From positions 1-8,712 of the forward strand of contig JBPCMS010000044.1 of assembly GCA_051002015.1 (NCBI GenBank): a stretch of 8,712 bases of DNA, read 5' to 3'. A program made the translations under genes and the position numbers. Positions 1-5,834 of this stretch are shown one piece after another. Each line of letters begins with the position of its first letter. The stretch's first letter is position 1. Source of the DNA: JACDBE01 sp051002015 (GTDB taxonomy: Bacteria; Actinomycetota; Acidimicrobiia; Spongiisociales; UBA5794). Below the pieces are notes generated by a model, which had not been told where the DNA came from, did not search any database, and worked only from the letters and a program-made list of their open reading frames with translations.

Positions 1-29
1 GTGTGAAGCGCTCAAAGTTTGGGCAGGGG
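1..29 (+). repeat. Short interspersed repeat, copy A (direct)
   Basis: Copy A begins at the window edge with GTGTGAAGCGCTCAAAGTT and matches copy C (84-112) at 26 of 29 positions, the first 19 being identical. The core at 9-21 (CGCTCAAAGTTTG) is the exact reverse complement of copy B at 54-66. It may extend left of the window. The G-rich tail contains the perfect palindrome GGGGATCCCC at 26-35. The arrangement resembles REP-type or miniature mobile repeats in an intergenic region; no transposase is present. The family identity is not known to me. Confidence 0.8.
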
Positions 30-41
30 ATCCCCATCCGA

Positions 42-66
42 GGGAGCTGTCCGCAAACTTTGAGCG
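42..66 (-). repeat. Short interspersed repeat, copy B (inverted)
   Basis: Read on the minus strand, this copy starts CGCTCAAAGTTTG and continues GCGGACAG, resembling the GGGGACGG tail of copy C. Its 13-bp core (54-66) is a perfect inverted repeat of 9-21 in copy A with a 32-nt loop. Eleven bases of it (56-66) are a perfect inverted repeat of 92-102 in copy C with a 25-nt loop. Copy B can therefore pair with either flanking copy, giving two mutually exclusive hairpins in RNA or single-stranded DNA. Confidence 0.75.
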
Positions 67-83
67 ATTGAACCCGCTATGCA

Positions 84-112
84 GTGTGAAGCGCTCAAAG
101 TTGGGGACGGGG
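84..112 (+). repeat. Short interspersed repeat, copy C (direct)
   Basis: This is the third copy, in the same orientation as copy A and 83 bp from it. The tail reads GGGGACGGGG where A has TGGGCAGGGG. It ends about 28 bp from the stop codon of the lipoprotein gene, so the repeat cluster lies directly downstream of that gene's 3' end. A hairpin from copies B and C would be transcribed as part of the lipoprotein mRNA 3' region, but there is no T-run typical of an intrinsic terminator. Confidence 0.75.
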
Positions 113-139
113 TCGCCGCAGCCGCAGCGCGGTCCGCCG

Positions 140-1087
140 TCAGGCGCCGCAGCCTCCGGCCAGCGCCTCGGTCAGTGCCGGCCCCGGTGCGTACTCCCAG
201 GCCACCGAACCGGTGCCCTCGTAGTACCTGTTGTCGGCCACCACCTCCATGACCCCGTCACCGTCGAGGTCGGCCACCGCCGAGACGACGTGGGCCAGCA
301 CATACGGGTTGTCGGCCACCCCATAGGACTCCGCCACCACCGCAGACGACCCGTCGCCGAAGACCATCGTCAGGCTGTAGTCCCCGGGCCCGCCGAGGCG
401 GTCGTCTCCTAGACGCTCCACCACGAGGACCCCCTCGGCGGCGCCGTCACCGTCGAGATCGGCCTCCACATGCTGAACGAAAGGTGGGGCGGTGTCGTCG
501 ATACCGTTCGCCGCTAGGTGATCGAGAGCGGTCTGGAGACGATCGCCGGGGGCATCGGAGATGGTCACCGGACGAGGCACCAGATCCCACGTTGCTCCAA
601 GGACGGCCACCGCCCCCGGTTCCCCGAGCCGGACGGGAAGGGGCGGATCGAACTCGACGGAGGGGTTCCCGGTGATCTCGCACACCGACATCCCCGAGCC
701 CTCGACGGTGGCGGCCCCGGGCTGCAGGGTGACCACGTCGAAGATGGCGCCCTCGACCTCGGGCATGGCGTCTGGCTCCGGCCACGGCACCCACGCACCT
801 GCGGCGTGGTCGAACCAGCCGAGCACTCCAAAGCCGGTGGCGACCAGGGCGTCCGTGTCCGGGACGACCCCGGTGGTGGTCGTCGCCGCCGCGGTCGTCG
901 TGGTGGAAGGCAATGTCGTGGTGGGCGCCGCCGTGGTGGTGGCGGGGACCGTTGTGGTCGCCGCCGCCGTTGTCGTCGTCACCACCGTTGCCGGGGGCAG
1001 GGTGGAGCCGGTGTCGCCACCACAGGCGGCGACAAACCCGAGAGCGACGAAGCAGCCGAATACCAGCCGGTGGCGGTTCCTACCCAT
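140..1087 (-). CDS. Secreted lipoprotein with Thr-rich linker and two DxDGDG calcium-binding-like motifs
   Basis: A 315-aa predicted lipoprotein. The N-terminus has Arg/His residues, a hydrophobic stretch (about 9-20) and a lipobox VAAC with the lipidated Cys at 22, so it should be exported and anchored on the outer face of the membrane. Residues about 30-73 are a Thr/Ala/Pro/Val linker, typical of a flexible wall-spanning tether. The remaining domain of roughly 240 residues carries two acidic motifs, D210-L-D-G-D-G and D273-L-D-G-D-G followed by an acidic residue, each inside predicted beta strands. This resembles FG-GAP/VCBS or EF-hand-like calcium loops. Cys136 and Cys313 could form a disulfide. 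Start ATG at 1085-1087 has no clear Shine-Dalgarno; TAACCT at 1094-1099 could be a -10 for a near-leaderless transcript. It lies 46 bp after pth. The Mycobacterium version of this cluster also contains a lipoprotein (lpqT), but I see no evident similarity. Ligand and function are unknown. Confidence 0.85.
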   Translation of the reverse strand: MGRNRHRLVFGCFVALGFVAACGGDTGSTLPPATVVTTTTAAATTTVPATTTAAPTTTLPSTTTTAAATTTTGVVPDTDALVATGFGVLGWFDHAAGAWVPWPEPDAMPEVEGAIFDVVTLQPGAATVEGSGMSVCEITGNPSVEFDPPLPVRLGEPGAVAVLGATWDLVPRPVTISDAPGDRLQTALDHLAANGIDDTAPPFVQHVEADLDGDGAAEGVLVVERLGDDRLGGPGDYSLTMVFGDGSSAVVAESYGVADNPYVLAHVVSAVADLDGDGVMEVVADNRYYEGTGSVAWEYAPGPALTEALAGGCGA

Positions 1088-1133
1088 CGGGACAGGTTAG
1101 GTGCGGGCGCCCGGTAGTCGGTGACTGAAGCCA

Positions 1134-1706
1134 TCAGTCGAGGTCGGCGCTCAGCTCGCCGGCCCGCTGCCGGGCGGCCTCACCCCCCTCGGTGACGAAC
1201 AGCTCGACCAGGTCGGCGGCGTGCTGCATCACCAGCTCAGCCTCCTCCCGTTCTCTGGCTCCGAACCGCTCCAGCACGTAGTCGGCGGGCTGCCGTGACC
1301 CGGGGGGGCGGCCCACCCCGCAGCGGATCCGCCAGAACTTGCGACCGACCGAGCGGATCACCGACGACACCCCGTTGTTGCCCCCCGAGCCGCGATCGAA
1401 GTGCACCCTGAGCACCCCGAGCGGCAGATCGATCTCGTCGTGGATCACCAGCAGCCGGTCGAGCGAGGTGTCGTAGTACCGGAGCAGCGGTGCCACCGCC
1501 TGCCCCGACTCGTTCATGAAGGTGGAGGGACGGGCCAGCACCACCCGGGACGACCCGATCCGGGTTTCGGCGATCTCGGCCCGCATGAAGCGGGGCGCAC
1601 GGCGGAACGAGGCGCCGATCCGGTCGGCGACAACGGCGACGACATCGCCGCCGATGTTGTGACGGGTTCCCTCGTGGCGGGAGCCGGGGTTGCGCAGCCC
1701 GACCAC
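1134..1706 (-). CDS. pth: Peptidyl-tRNA hydrolase
   Basis: Pth cleaves peptidyl-tRNAs released by stalled ribosomes, recycling tRNA in the cytoplasm. This 190-aa protein has the family hallmarks: the N-terminal NPG turn with N6, catalytic H16 in TRHN (E. coli His20), FMNESG with N65 (E. coli Asn68), HDEIDLPLG with D90 (E. coli Asp93), GGNNG with N111 (E. coli Asn114), and RIRCGVGRPP. Two departures are GLRNPG where GLGNPG is usual, and Asn110 where most members have His before the Asn. The first in-frame conventional start is GTG at 1704-1706, which leaves only two residues before the conserved GL; homologues usually have four or more. Upstream codons read E-L-T-S-T-T-A-L-V with a possible CTG start, so the N-terminus is uncertain. 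It follows the rplY stop by 17 bp with no strong Shine-Dalgarno, suggesting coupling to rplY, a conserved partnership. Confidence 0.96.
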   Translation of the reverse strand: MVGLRNPGSRHEGTRHNIGGDVVAVVADRIGASFRRAPRFMRAEIAETRIGSSRVVLARPSTFMNESGQAVAPLLRYYDTSLDRLLVIHDEIDLPLGVLRVHFDRGSGGNNGVSSVIRSVGRKFWRIRCGVGRPPGSRQPADYVLERFGAREREEAELVMQHAADLVELFVTEGGEAARQRAGELSADLD

Positions 1707-1723
1707 CAGTGCCGTGGTCGAGG

Positions 1724-2398
1724 TCAGCTCTGGTCCTCGTCGCCGCTGCCGGCAGCCTGGCCGGCCTCGTCGGCCCCCTCGGCCGGCTCCTCGCCCTCTT
1801 CGACTTCCTCGCCCTCGACCGGCTCCACGACCTCCTCGAGCCGCGGCGCCAGCACCGTGACCAGGGTGTGCTCCGGGTCGGCGACGTAGGTGACCCCATC
1901 GATGGCGGGGAGGTCGGAGATGTGCAGGGTGTCGCCGATCTCGAGCGCCGACACGTCGAGCTCGATCGAGTTGGGGACGGCGGTGGGGAGGGCGAGCACC
2001 ATGACACTGGTCTCGATGGTGTCGAGGATGGCGCCTTCCTGAGCCACGGTTACCGGGACGCCGACGAACTCCAGGTTCACCTCGGCCTCGATCTCGACGT
2101 CGAGCGACACCTTGATGAAGTCGAGGTGGGTGATCTCGTTGCGAACCGGGTGCCGCTGGACCTCACGGGCCACGGTGAGCACCGGGTCGCCGCCGTCGAC
2201 GTCGAGGCTGAACAGGGTGTTGAAGCCGGTCTCGGAGCGAAGCGCCGAGTACAGGGCGAGCTTGTCGACCGAGACGTGGATGGGGTCGATCCCCCGGCCG
2301 TAGACCACGGCGGGGATCCGACCGTCCCGGCGCATCCGGCGCGCCGGGCGGGTGCCGGCGAGCTTGCGGTGCTGTGCGGCCAGCGTCACCTGATCCAT
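1724..2398 (-). CDS. rplY: Large ribosomal subunit protein bL25, long CTC form
   Basis: bL25 binds 5S rRNA in the large subunit. At 224 aa this is the two-domain CTC/TL5 type rather than the short E. coli L25. The N-terminal 5S-binding beta-barrel (about 1-95) shows RRDGRIPAVVYG and the QRHPVRNEITHLDF strand typical of the family. The C-terminal TL5-like beta domain (about 98-186) contains LEFVGVPV and the EIGDTLHISDLP segment. A tail from about 187 is strongly acidic (Glu/Asp/Gly/Ala) and probably disordered; such tails are common in actinobacterial members. Start ATG at 2396-2398 is supported by a good Shine-Dalgarno. The gene has its own putative promoter about 100 bp upstream and is probably cotranscribed with pth. 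Confidence 0.97.
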   Translation of the reverse strand: MDQVTLAAQHRKLAGTRPARRMRRDGRIPAVVYGRGIDPIHVSVDKLALYSALRSETGFNTLFSLDVDGGDPVLTVAREVQRHPVRNEITHLDFIKVSLDVEIEAEVNLEFVGVPVTVAQEGAILDTIETSVMVLALPTAVPNSIELDVSALEIGDTLHISDLPAIDGVTYVADPEHTLVTVLAPRLEEVVEPVEGEEVEEGEEPAEGADEAGQAAGSGDEDQS

Positions 2399-2406
2399 CG
2401 TCTTGA

Positions 2407-2413
2407 ACTCCTC
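2407..2413 (-). promoter_or_regulatory. Ribosome binding site of rplY
   Basis: The minus strand reads GAGGAGT, leaving 8 nt before the ATG at 2398. This is the strongest and best-spaced Shine-Dalgarno in the window and fixes the rplY start, consistent with a highly expressed ribosomal protein. Confidence 0.8.
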
Positions 2414-2496
2414 GTTGAGGCTCGGTGGCCAGTCCGGTGCTGGGAACGGGCCGACTGGACGGCGGGCGACCCCTCGGTGGGTGCCACGAATGCGGC

Positions 2497-2525
2497 ATTA
2501 TGCGCCGGATCCGGCCGGCGAGCAA
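2497..2525 (-). promoter_or_regulatory. Candidate sigma-70-type promoter for rplY-pth
   Basis: On the minus strand a -35-like TTGCTC (2520-2525) is followed by exactly 17 bp and a -10-like CATAAT (2497-2502, 5 of 6 matches to TATAAT). Transcription would start near 2490, giving a leader of about 90 nt before rplY. AT-rich hexamers are rare in this GC-rich DNA, which makes the -10 stand out. The spacer contains the perfect 12-bp palindrome GCCGGATCCGGC (2504-2515), a possible operator. The -35 matches only 3 of 6 positions, so the call is moderate. The rest of the 145-bp gap holds a 6-bp inverted repeat (2429-2434 with 2453-2458). Confidence 0.55.
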
Positions 2526-2543
2526 AGCGGCGGCGAGCGCCCG

Positions 2544-3098
2544 CTACGAGGTGGGCACCCAGTAACGCAACTTGACCCCCCGCTTGTCCTCCAACACACC
2601 CCCGGCCGCCTCGATCACCTTGCGCGAGACGGCGTTGGTGTCGTCGCAGGTGACGAGGACCGGATCGATGCCGACCGCGTTGGCGACGGGGAGCACGGCG
2701 GCGAGCATGGCGGTGGCGTGCCCGAGGCGGCGGGCCGTGGGGCGAACCCCGTAGCCGATGTGGCCCGCCACCTCGAGCAGGAACGGGGTGAGCTGGTGGC
2801 GCACCGAGATCCTGCCCAGGTACTCGTCGCCCTCCACCCACCACAGCACGGTCGAGGAGACCATCAGCGGTGGGAGGGTGGCCGGGTCGTCCATCCGGGC
2901 GAGCCGCCCGCAGTAGGCGGCGAAGATCTCCGGATCGGCAAGCTCCTCGACGACGTACCGCTCCCCGGGGTGGTGCTGGCTCGCCTCGAAGATCACCAGC
3001 CCGGCCTGGCGTTCCCAGCCCGCTTCGCCGGCGTACTCCTCCACCGCCACCAGGAACGACCGCTGGAACCTGGGGTCGGGGGCGGCCAGGGCGGGCAT
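2544..3098 (-). CDS. GNAT-family N-acetyltransferase (COG3981-like)
   Basis: A 184-aa predicted acyltransferase that would use acetyl-CoA to acetylate an amine; the substrate is unknown. The C-terminal half carries the diagnostic features: strand and loop HIGYGVRP at 113-120, the acetyl-CoA pyrophosphate loop R123-R-L-G-H-A128 (matching R/Q-x-x-G-x-G/A), the following helix, then CDDTNAVSRKVIEAAGGV at 151-168, where N155 and the SRK turn are typical of COG3981-type proteins and many other GNATs. The N-terminal half is less conserved. The gene starts 31 bp after the aceK stop (ATG at 3096-3098, no obvious Shine-Dalgarno) and ends with TAG, so it is probably transcribed with aceK. Whether it acts on AceK, isocitrate dehydrogenase or a small molecule cannot be told from sequence. 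Confidence 0.87.
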   Translation of the reverse strand: MPALAAPDPRFQRSFLVAVEEYAGEAGWERQAGLVIFEASQHHPGERYVVEELADPEIFAAYCGRLARMDDPATLPPLMVSSTVLWWVEGDEYLGRISVRHQLTPFLLEVAGHIGYGVRPTARRLGHATAMLAAVLPVANAVGIDPVLVTCDDTNAVSRKVIEAAGGVLEDKRGVKLRYWVPTS

Positions 3099-3129
3099 CG
3101 TCGACCGAGGCTACCCGAGCGCGGGCGGC

Positions 3130-4863
3130 TCATTCGAGGACCCCTCCCCCCCGGCGCAGCCGCGCCCCGAGCCGCCGGCTCCGGCTGTACGGGAAGATCT
3201 CGATCGCCTCGCCCGAGCGGAGCCTGTCCTGCATCCGTTGCCAGAACCGGACCCCGAACAGGTCGCCGTGGTGGTAGTCGAGCGCTTCCCACAGCTCGCC
3301 CCGCAGCCCGAGGAACCGGGGGAACTCCTCGGGAAAGATGTCGTGGTCGCCGACCCCGAACCACGGGTCGGCCGCCATCTCCTCGTCGGGACGGTCCGAA
3401 TCGGGTAGCTGGCGGAAGTTGCACTCGGTCAGCGGGGTGATCTCGTCGTAGTCGTAGAACACCACCCGCCCTCCCCTGGTCACCCCGAAGTTCTTGAGCA
3501 ACATGTCTCCGGGGAACACGTTGGCGGCGGCCAGGTTCTTGATCGCCCGGCCGTAGTCGATGATGGCGGACCGGGCTCGCACCGGGTTGGCCTCCCGCAG
3601 GTAGAGGTCGAGCGGCGCCAGCCGGCGCTCCACATAGACGTGCTGGAGGGTGATCTGCTCGCCCTCGACCACCACCGACCGGGTCGCCTCGGCGGCGAGC
3701 TCGGCGAGCAGCCCCGCCTCGAACCGGGCGGCGGGGAAACGCAGGTTCTCGAACTCGTGGGCATCGACCAGCCTTCCCGCCCGGTCGTGGCGCGCCACCA
3801 GCCGGTACTTGGCCATCACCCGGCGGCGGGTGGTCTCCTTGGGTGGCGGGAAACGGTCGCGGATCACCTTGAACACGAGGTCGTACCCGGGGACGGTGAA
3901 CACGATCATCACCATGCCCTTGCTCCCCCGGGCGTGGTCGAACCGGTCGGTCGAGGTGGCGATGTGCCGGGAGAAGTCCCGGTAGAGCTCGGTCTTGCCG
4001 TGCTTGGGGTACCCGATGGTGGTGTACAGCTCGGCCCTGGAGCGTGCCGGCATCAGCCCGGAGAGAAAGGTGACCAGAGCCGAGGGGCGGTCGGTGTCGA
4101 CGCAAAACGCCGCCCTGGTGTACGAGAACAGGACACCGACGTCCTCGGGCTCGGTGAGCACGGCGCCGATGACCAGGCCCCTGGTGGTGTTGTGGACCGC
4201 CACCGCCAGCGGCAGCGTGTTCGACCCTGCGCTCAGCAGCCCGACCAGATAGGCGCCCTGGCCCCGGTAGAACGGCTCGGTGAGCATCGCCACCCCCGTG
4301 ACGTCGCCGGCCACGCCGTGGAGCCGGAGCGCCCGGCGGATCTCGTCGGCCGCCACCAACACGTCGCGGGTCAGGTTGTGCCACCCCGTCCCCAGCCCGG
4401 CGCCGGTGACGACGTCGTGGATCAGGCCCTCGAGGGCGGATCCGTCGAGCGTGGCCAGCGACGGCTCGGCGTCGGGCGGGGCGGGGGTCTCCAGGAACTC
4501 GACCGCAGGGTCGACCCCGACCGTGGTGAGCAGCCTCCTGGTGCACGAGTTGAAGAACGTCTCGGCGATCTCACCGTCGAGCCGCCCGGAAATGCGCCGG
4601 CTGAAGCTCCGCTTGGCCTCCGCCCACACCTCATGGTCCCGGGCCCGCCCGCCCAGCTCCTCGATGGAGGCGACGGCACCACCGACCGCATCGGCGTATG
4701 CGTCGATTCGGTCGGCGACTGTCTTCTGGGCGGCCCGCCAGTCCCGGCCGGCAAAGGCGGAGGCGGCGGCGGCGTTGATCGCCCGCAGCGCCAGGAGGTA
4801 TCGATCGTGGTGCTCGACGGCGGCGGTGGCGACGGCGGCGGCGGCGATCGCCACCGACGTCAC
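3130..4863 (-). CDS. aceK: Isocitrate dehydrogenase kinase/phosphatase
   Basis: AceK phosphorylates and dephosphorylates NADP-isocitrate dehydrogenase, switching flux between the TCA cycle and the glyoxylate bypass. The 577-aa product is almost exactly E. coli length (578). The N-terminal regulatory domain shows RDW..AQ....RIDAY (about 40-55) and ETFFNS..RR...TVGVD (about 101-118). The kinase-like domain has YPKHGKTE (285-292), the ATP loop SKGMVM (314-319), K332 in VFKVI, FPGDMLLKNFGV with D453, K457 and N458, and FYDYDEI with D471. These correspond to E. coli K336, D457, K461, N462 and D475 at a constant offset of four, so all the catalytic residues I could place are present. The GTG start at 4861-4863 overlaps the prs stop by 4 bp, with AAGGGGAG five nt upstream. 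No aceA, aceB or icd lies in the window. AceK is known mainly from Proteobacteria, so its place in an actinobacterial prs operon is unusual. Confidence 0.97.
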   Translation of the reverse strand: MTSVAIAAAAVATAAVEHHDRYLLALRAINAAAASAFAGRDWRAAQKTVADRIDAYADAVGGAVASIEELGGRARDHEVWAEAKRSFSRRISGRLDGEIAETFFNSCTRRLLTTVGVDPAVEFLETPAPPDAEPSLATLDGSALEGLIHDVVTGAGLGTGWHNLTRDVLVAADEIRRALRLHGVAGDVTGVAMLTEPFYRGQGAYLVGLLSAGSNTLPLAVAVHNTTRGLVIGAVLTEPEDVGVLFSYTRAAFCVDTDRPSALVTFLSGLMPARSRAELYTTIGYPKHGKTELYRDFSRHIATSTDRFDHARGSKGMVMIVFTVPGYDLVFKVIRDRFPPPKETTRRRVMAKYRLVARHDRAGRLVDAHEFENLRFPAARFEAGLLAELAAEATRSVVVEGEQITLQHVYVERRLAPLDLYLREANPVRARSAIIDYGRAIKNLAAANVFPGDMLLKNFGVTRGGRVVFYDYDEITPLTECNFRQLPDSDRPDEEMAADPWFGVGDHDIFPEEFPRFLGLRGELWEALDYHHGDLFGVRFWQRMQDRLRSGEAIEIFPYSRSRRLGARLRRGGGVLE

Positions 4864-5834
4864 ATGTTCTCCCCTTCGAAGATCTCGCTCACCGAGGCGT
4901 CGGTGAAGATGGCGTTGACCGCACCGGCGAGCAGCTTGCCGATCGACAGCACGGTCAGCTTGTCGAGATCGGCCGCTTCCTCGGGCACCGGGAGGGTGTT
5001 GGAGATCACCACCTCGGTGATGGGGGCGTTCTTCAGCCGGTCGACGGCGGGCTCGGAGAGCACCCCGTGGGTGGCCACCAAGCGGACGCTGAGCGCCCCC
5101 CGCTCGATGAGGAGGTCGGCGGCGGCGACGGCGGTGCCTGCGGTGTCGATCATGTCGTCGACCACGATGCAGTGGCGACCGGTGACCTCGCCGACGATCT
5201 CCAACGCCGAGACCGCGTTGCGCTTGTCGGTCACCCGCCGCTTGTGGACGAAGGCCGGGGTGGCGTCGAGGTGGCGGGCGTACTTCGAGGCCAGCTTGAC
5301 CCTGCCGGTGTCGGGCGACACCACGGCGATGGGTTCCTCGCACGCCTTCTTCAGGTACTCGACGAACACGGGGAGGGCGGTGAGATGGTCGAACGGCCGG
5401 TCGATGAAGCCCTGGATCTGCTGGGTGTGCAGGTCGACCGAGACGATGCGATCGGCGCCTGCGGTGAGGAACAGGTCGCCCACCAGGCGGGCGGTGATCG
5501 GCTCGCGCGCCCTGCCCTTCTTGTCCTGCCTGCCATATCCGTAGAAGGGGACCACGGCGGTGATCCGCTGCGCCGACGCCCGCTTCAGGGCGTCGATCAT
5601 GATGAGCTGCTCCATCACGTTGAAGTTGATGGGGTGGGTGTGGCTCTGGACCACGAAGCAGTCGGCGCCGCGGACCGATTCGGTGAACCTGACGTAGATC
5701 TCCCCGTTGGCGAACACCCCGCGCTCCACCCCGCCCAGGGTGGTGCCGAGGATGCTGGCCACCTCGCGGGCGAGACCCTCGTTCGCCGACCCGGAAAAGA
5801 TCATGAGCCGCTTCCGGCTCGAGATCTCCATCAT
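4860..5834 (-). CDS. prs: Ribose-phosphate pyrophosphokinase (PRPP synthetase)
   Basis: Prs transfers pyrophosphate from ATP to ribose 5-phosphate, making PRPP for nucleotide, histidine, tryptophan and NAD synthesis. The 324-aa product is a class I enzyme: FANGEIYVRF near 41-50, RQDKK at 102-106 in the ATP-binding region, the metal- and ATP-binding VDLH at 133-136, SPDTGRVK at 173-180, and the PRPP-binding loop VVDDMIDTAGT at 224-234. RQDKK and SPDxGRV are the actinobacterial versions. Two tandem ATGs (5832-5834 and 5829-5831) are possible starts; GAGGAG at 5840-5845 is 5 nt from the first and 8 nt from the second. The first overlaps the glmU stop as ATGA. The gene ends ATG-TGA, whose GTGA forms the aceK start overlap. 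The glmU-prs order is conserved in many bacteria. Confidence 0.98.
   Translation of the reverse strand: MMEISSRKRLMIFSGSANEGLAREVASILGTTLGGVERGVFANGEIYVRFTESVRGADCFVVQSHTHPINFNVMEQLIMIDALKRASAQRITAVVPFYGYGRQDKKGRAREPITARLVGDLFLTAGADRIVSVDLHTQQIQGFIDRPFDHLTALPVFVEYLKKACEEPIAVVSPDTGRVKLASKYARHLDATPAFVHKRRVTDKRNAVSALEIVGEVTGRHCIVVDDMIDTAGTAVAAADLLIERGALSVRLVATHGVLSEPAVDRLKNAPITEVVISNTLPVPEEAADLDKLTVLSIGKLLAGAVNAIFTDASVSEIFEGENM

Noticed and set aside
845..1000. GTGGTCGTCG-like low-complexity repeats, considered as a tandem or CRISPR-like array
   Set aside because: They encode the Thr-rich linker of the lipoprotein (ACC/ACG codons); units are irregular and no spacers exist.
1088..1103. TAACCT as a firm promoter for the lipoprotein gene
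   Set aside because: The spacing would suit a leaderless start, but there is no -35 at 16-18 bp, so it is mentioned only in the gene entry.
1104..1113. Perfect palindrome CGGGCGCCCG between pth and the lipoprotein gene
   Set aside because: Ten bases with no loop and no T-run; too short for a terminator and expected often in DNA this GC-rich.
2524..2543. Possible terminator after the GNAT gene (GC-rich inverted segment then CTTTG)
   Set aside because: Only about four pairs with a bulge can form and the T-run is three bases; the segment overlaps the candidate rplY promoter.
3640..5544. 634-codon open frame on the plus strand across aceK and prs
   Set aside because: It lies antisense to two genes with complete catalytic motifs; long antisense frames are expected in GC-rich DNA, and its product has no recognisable domain.
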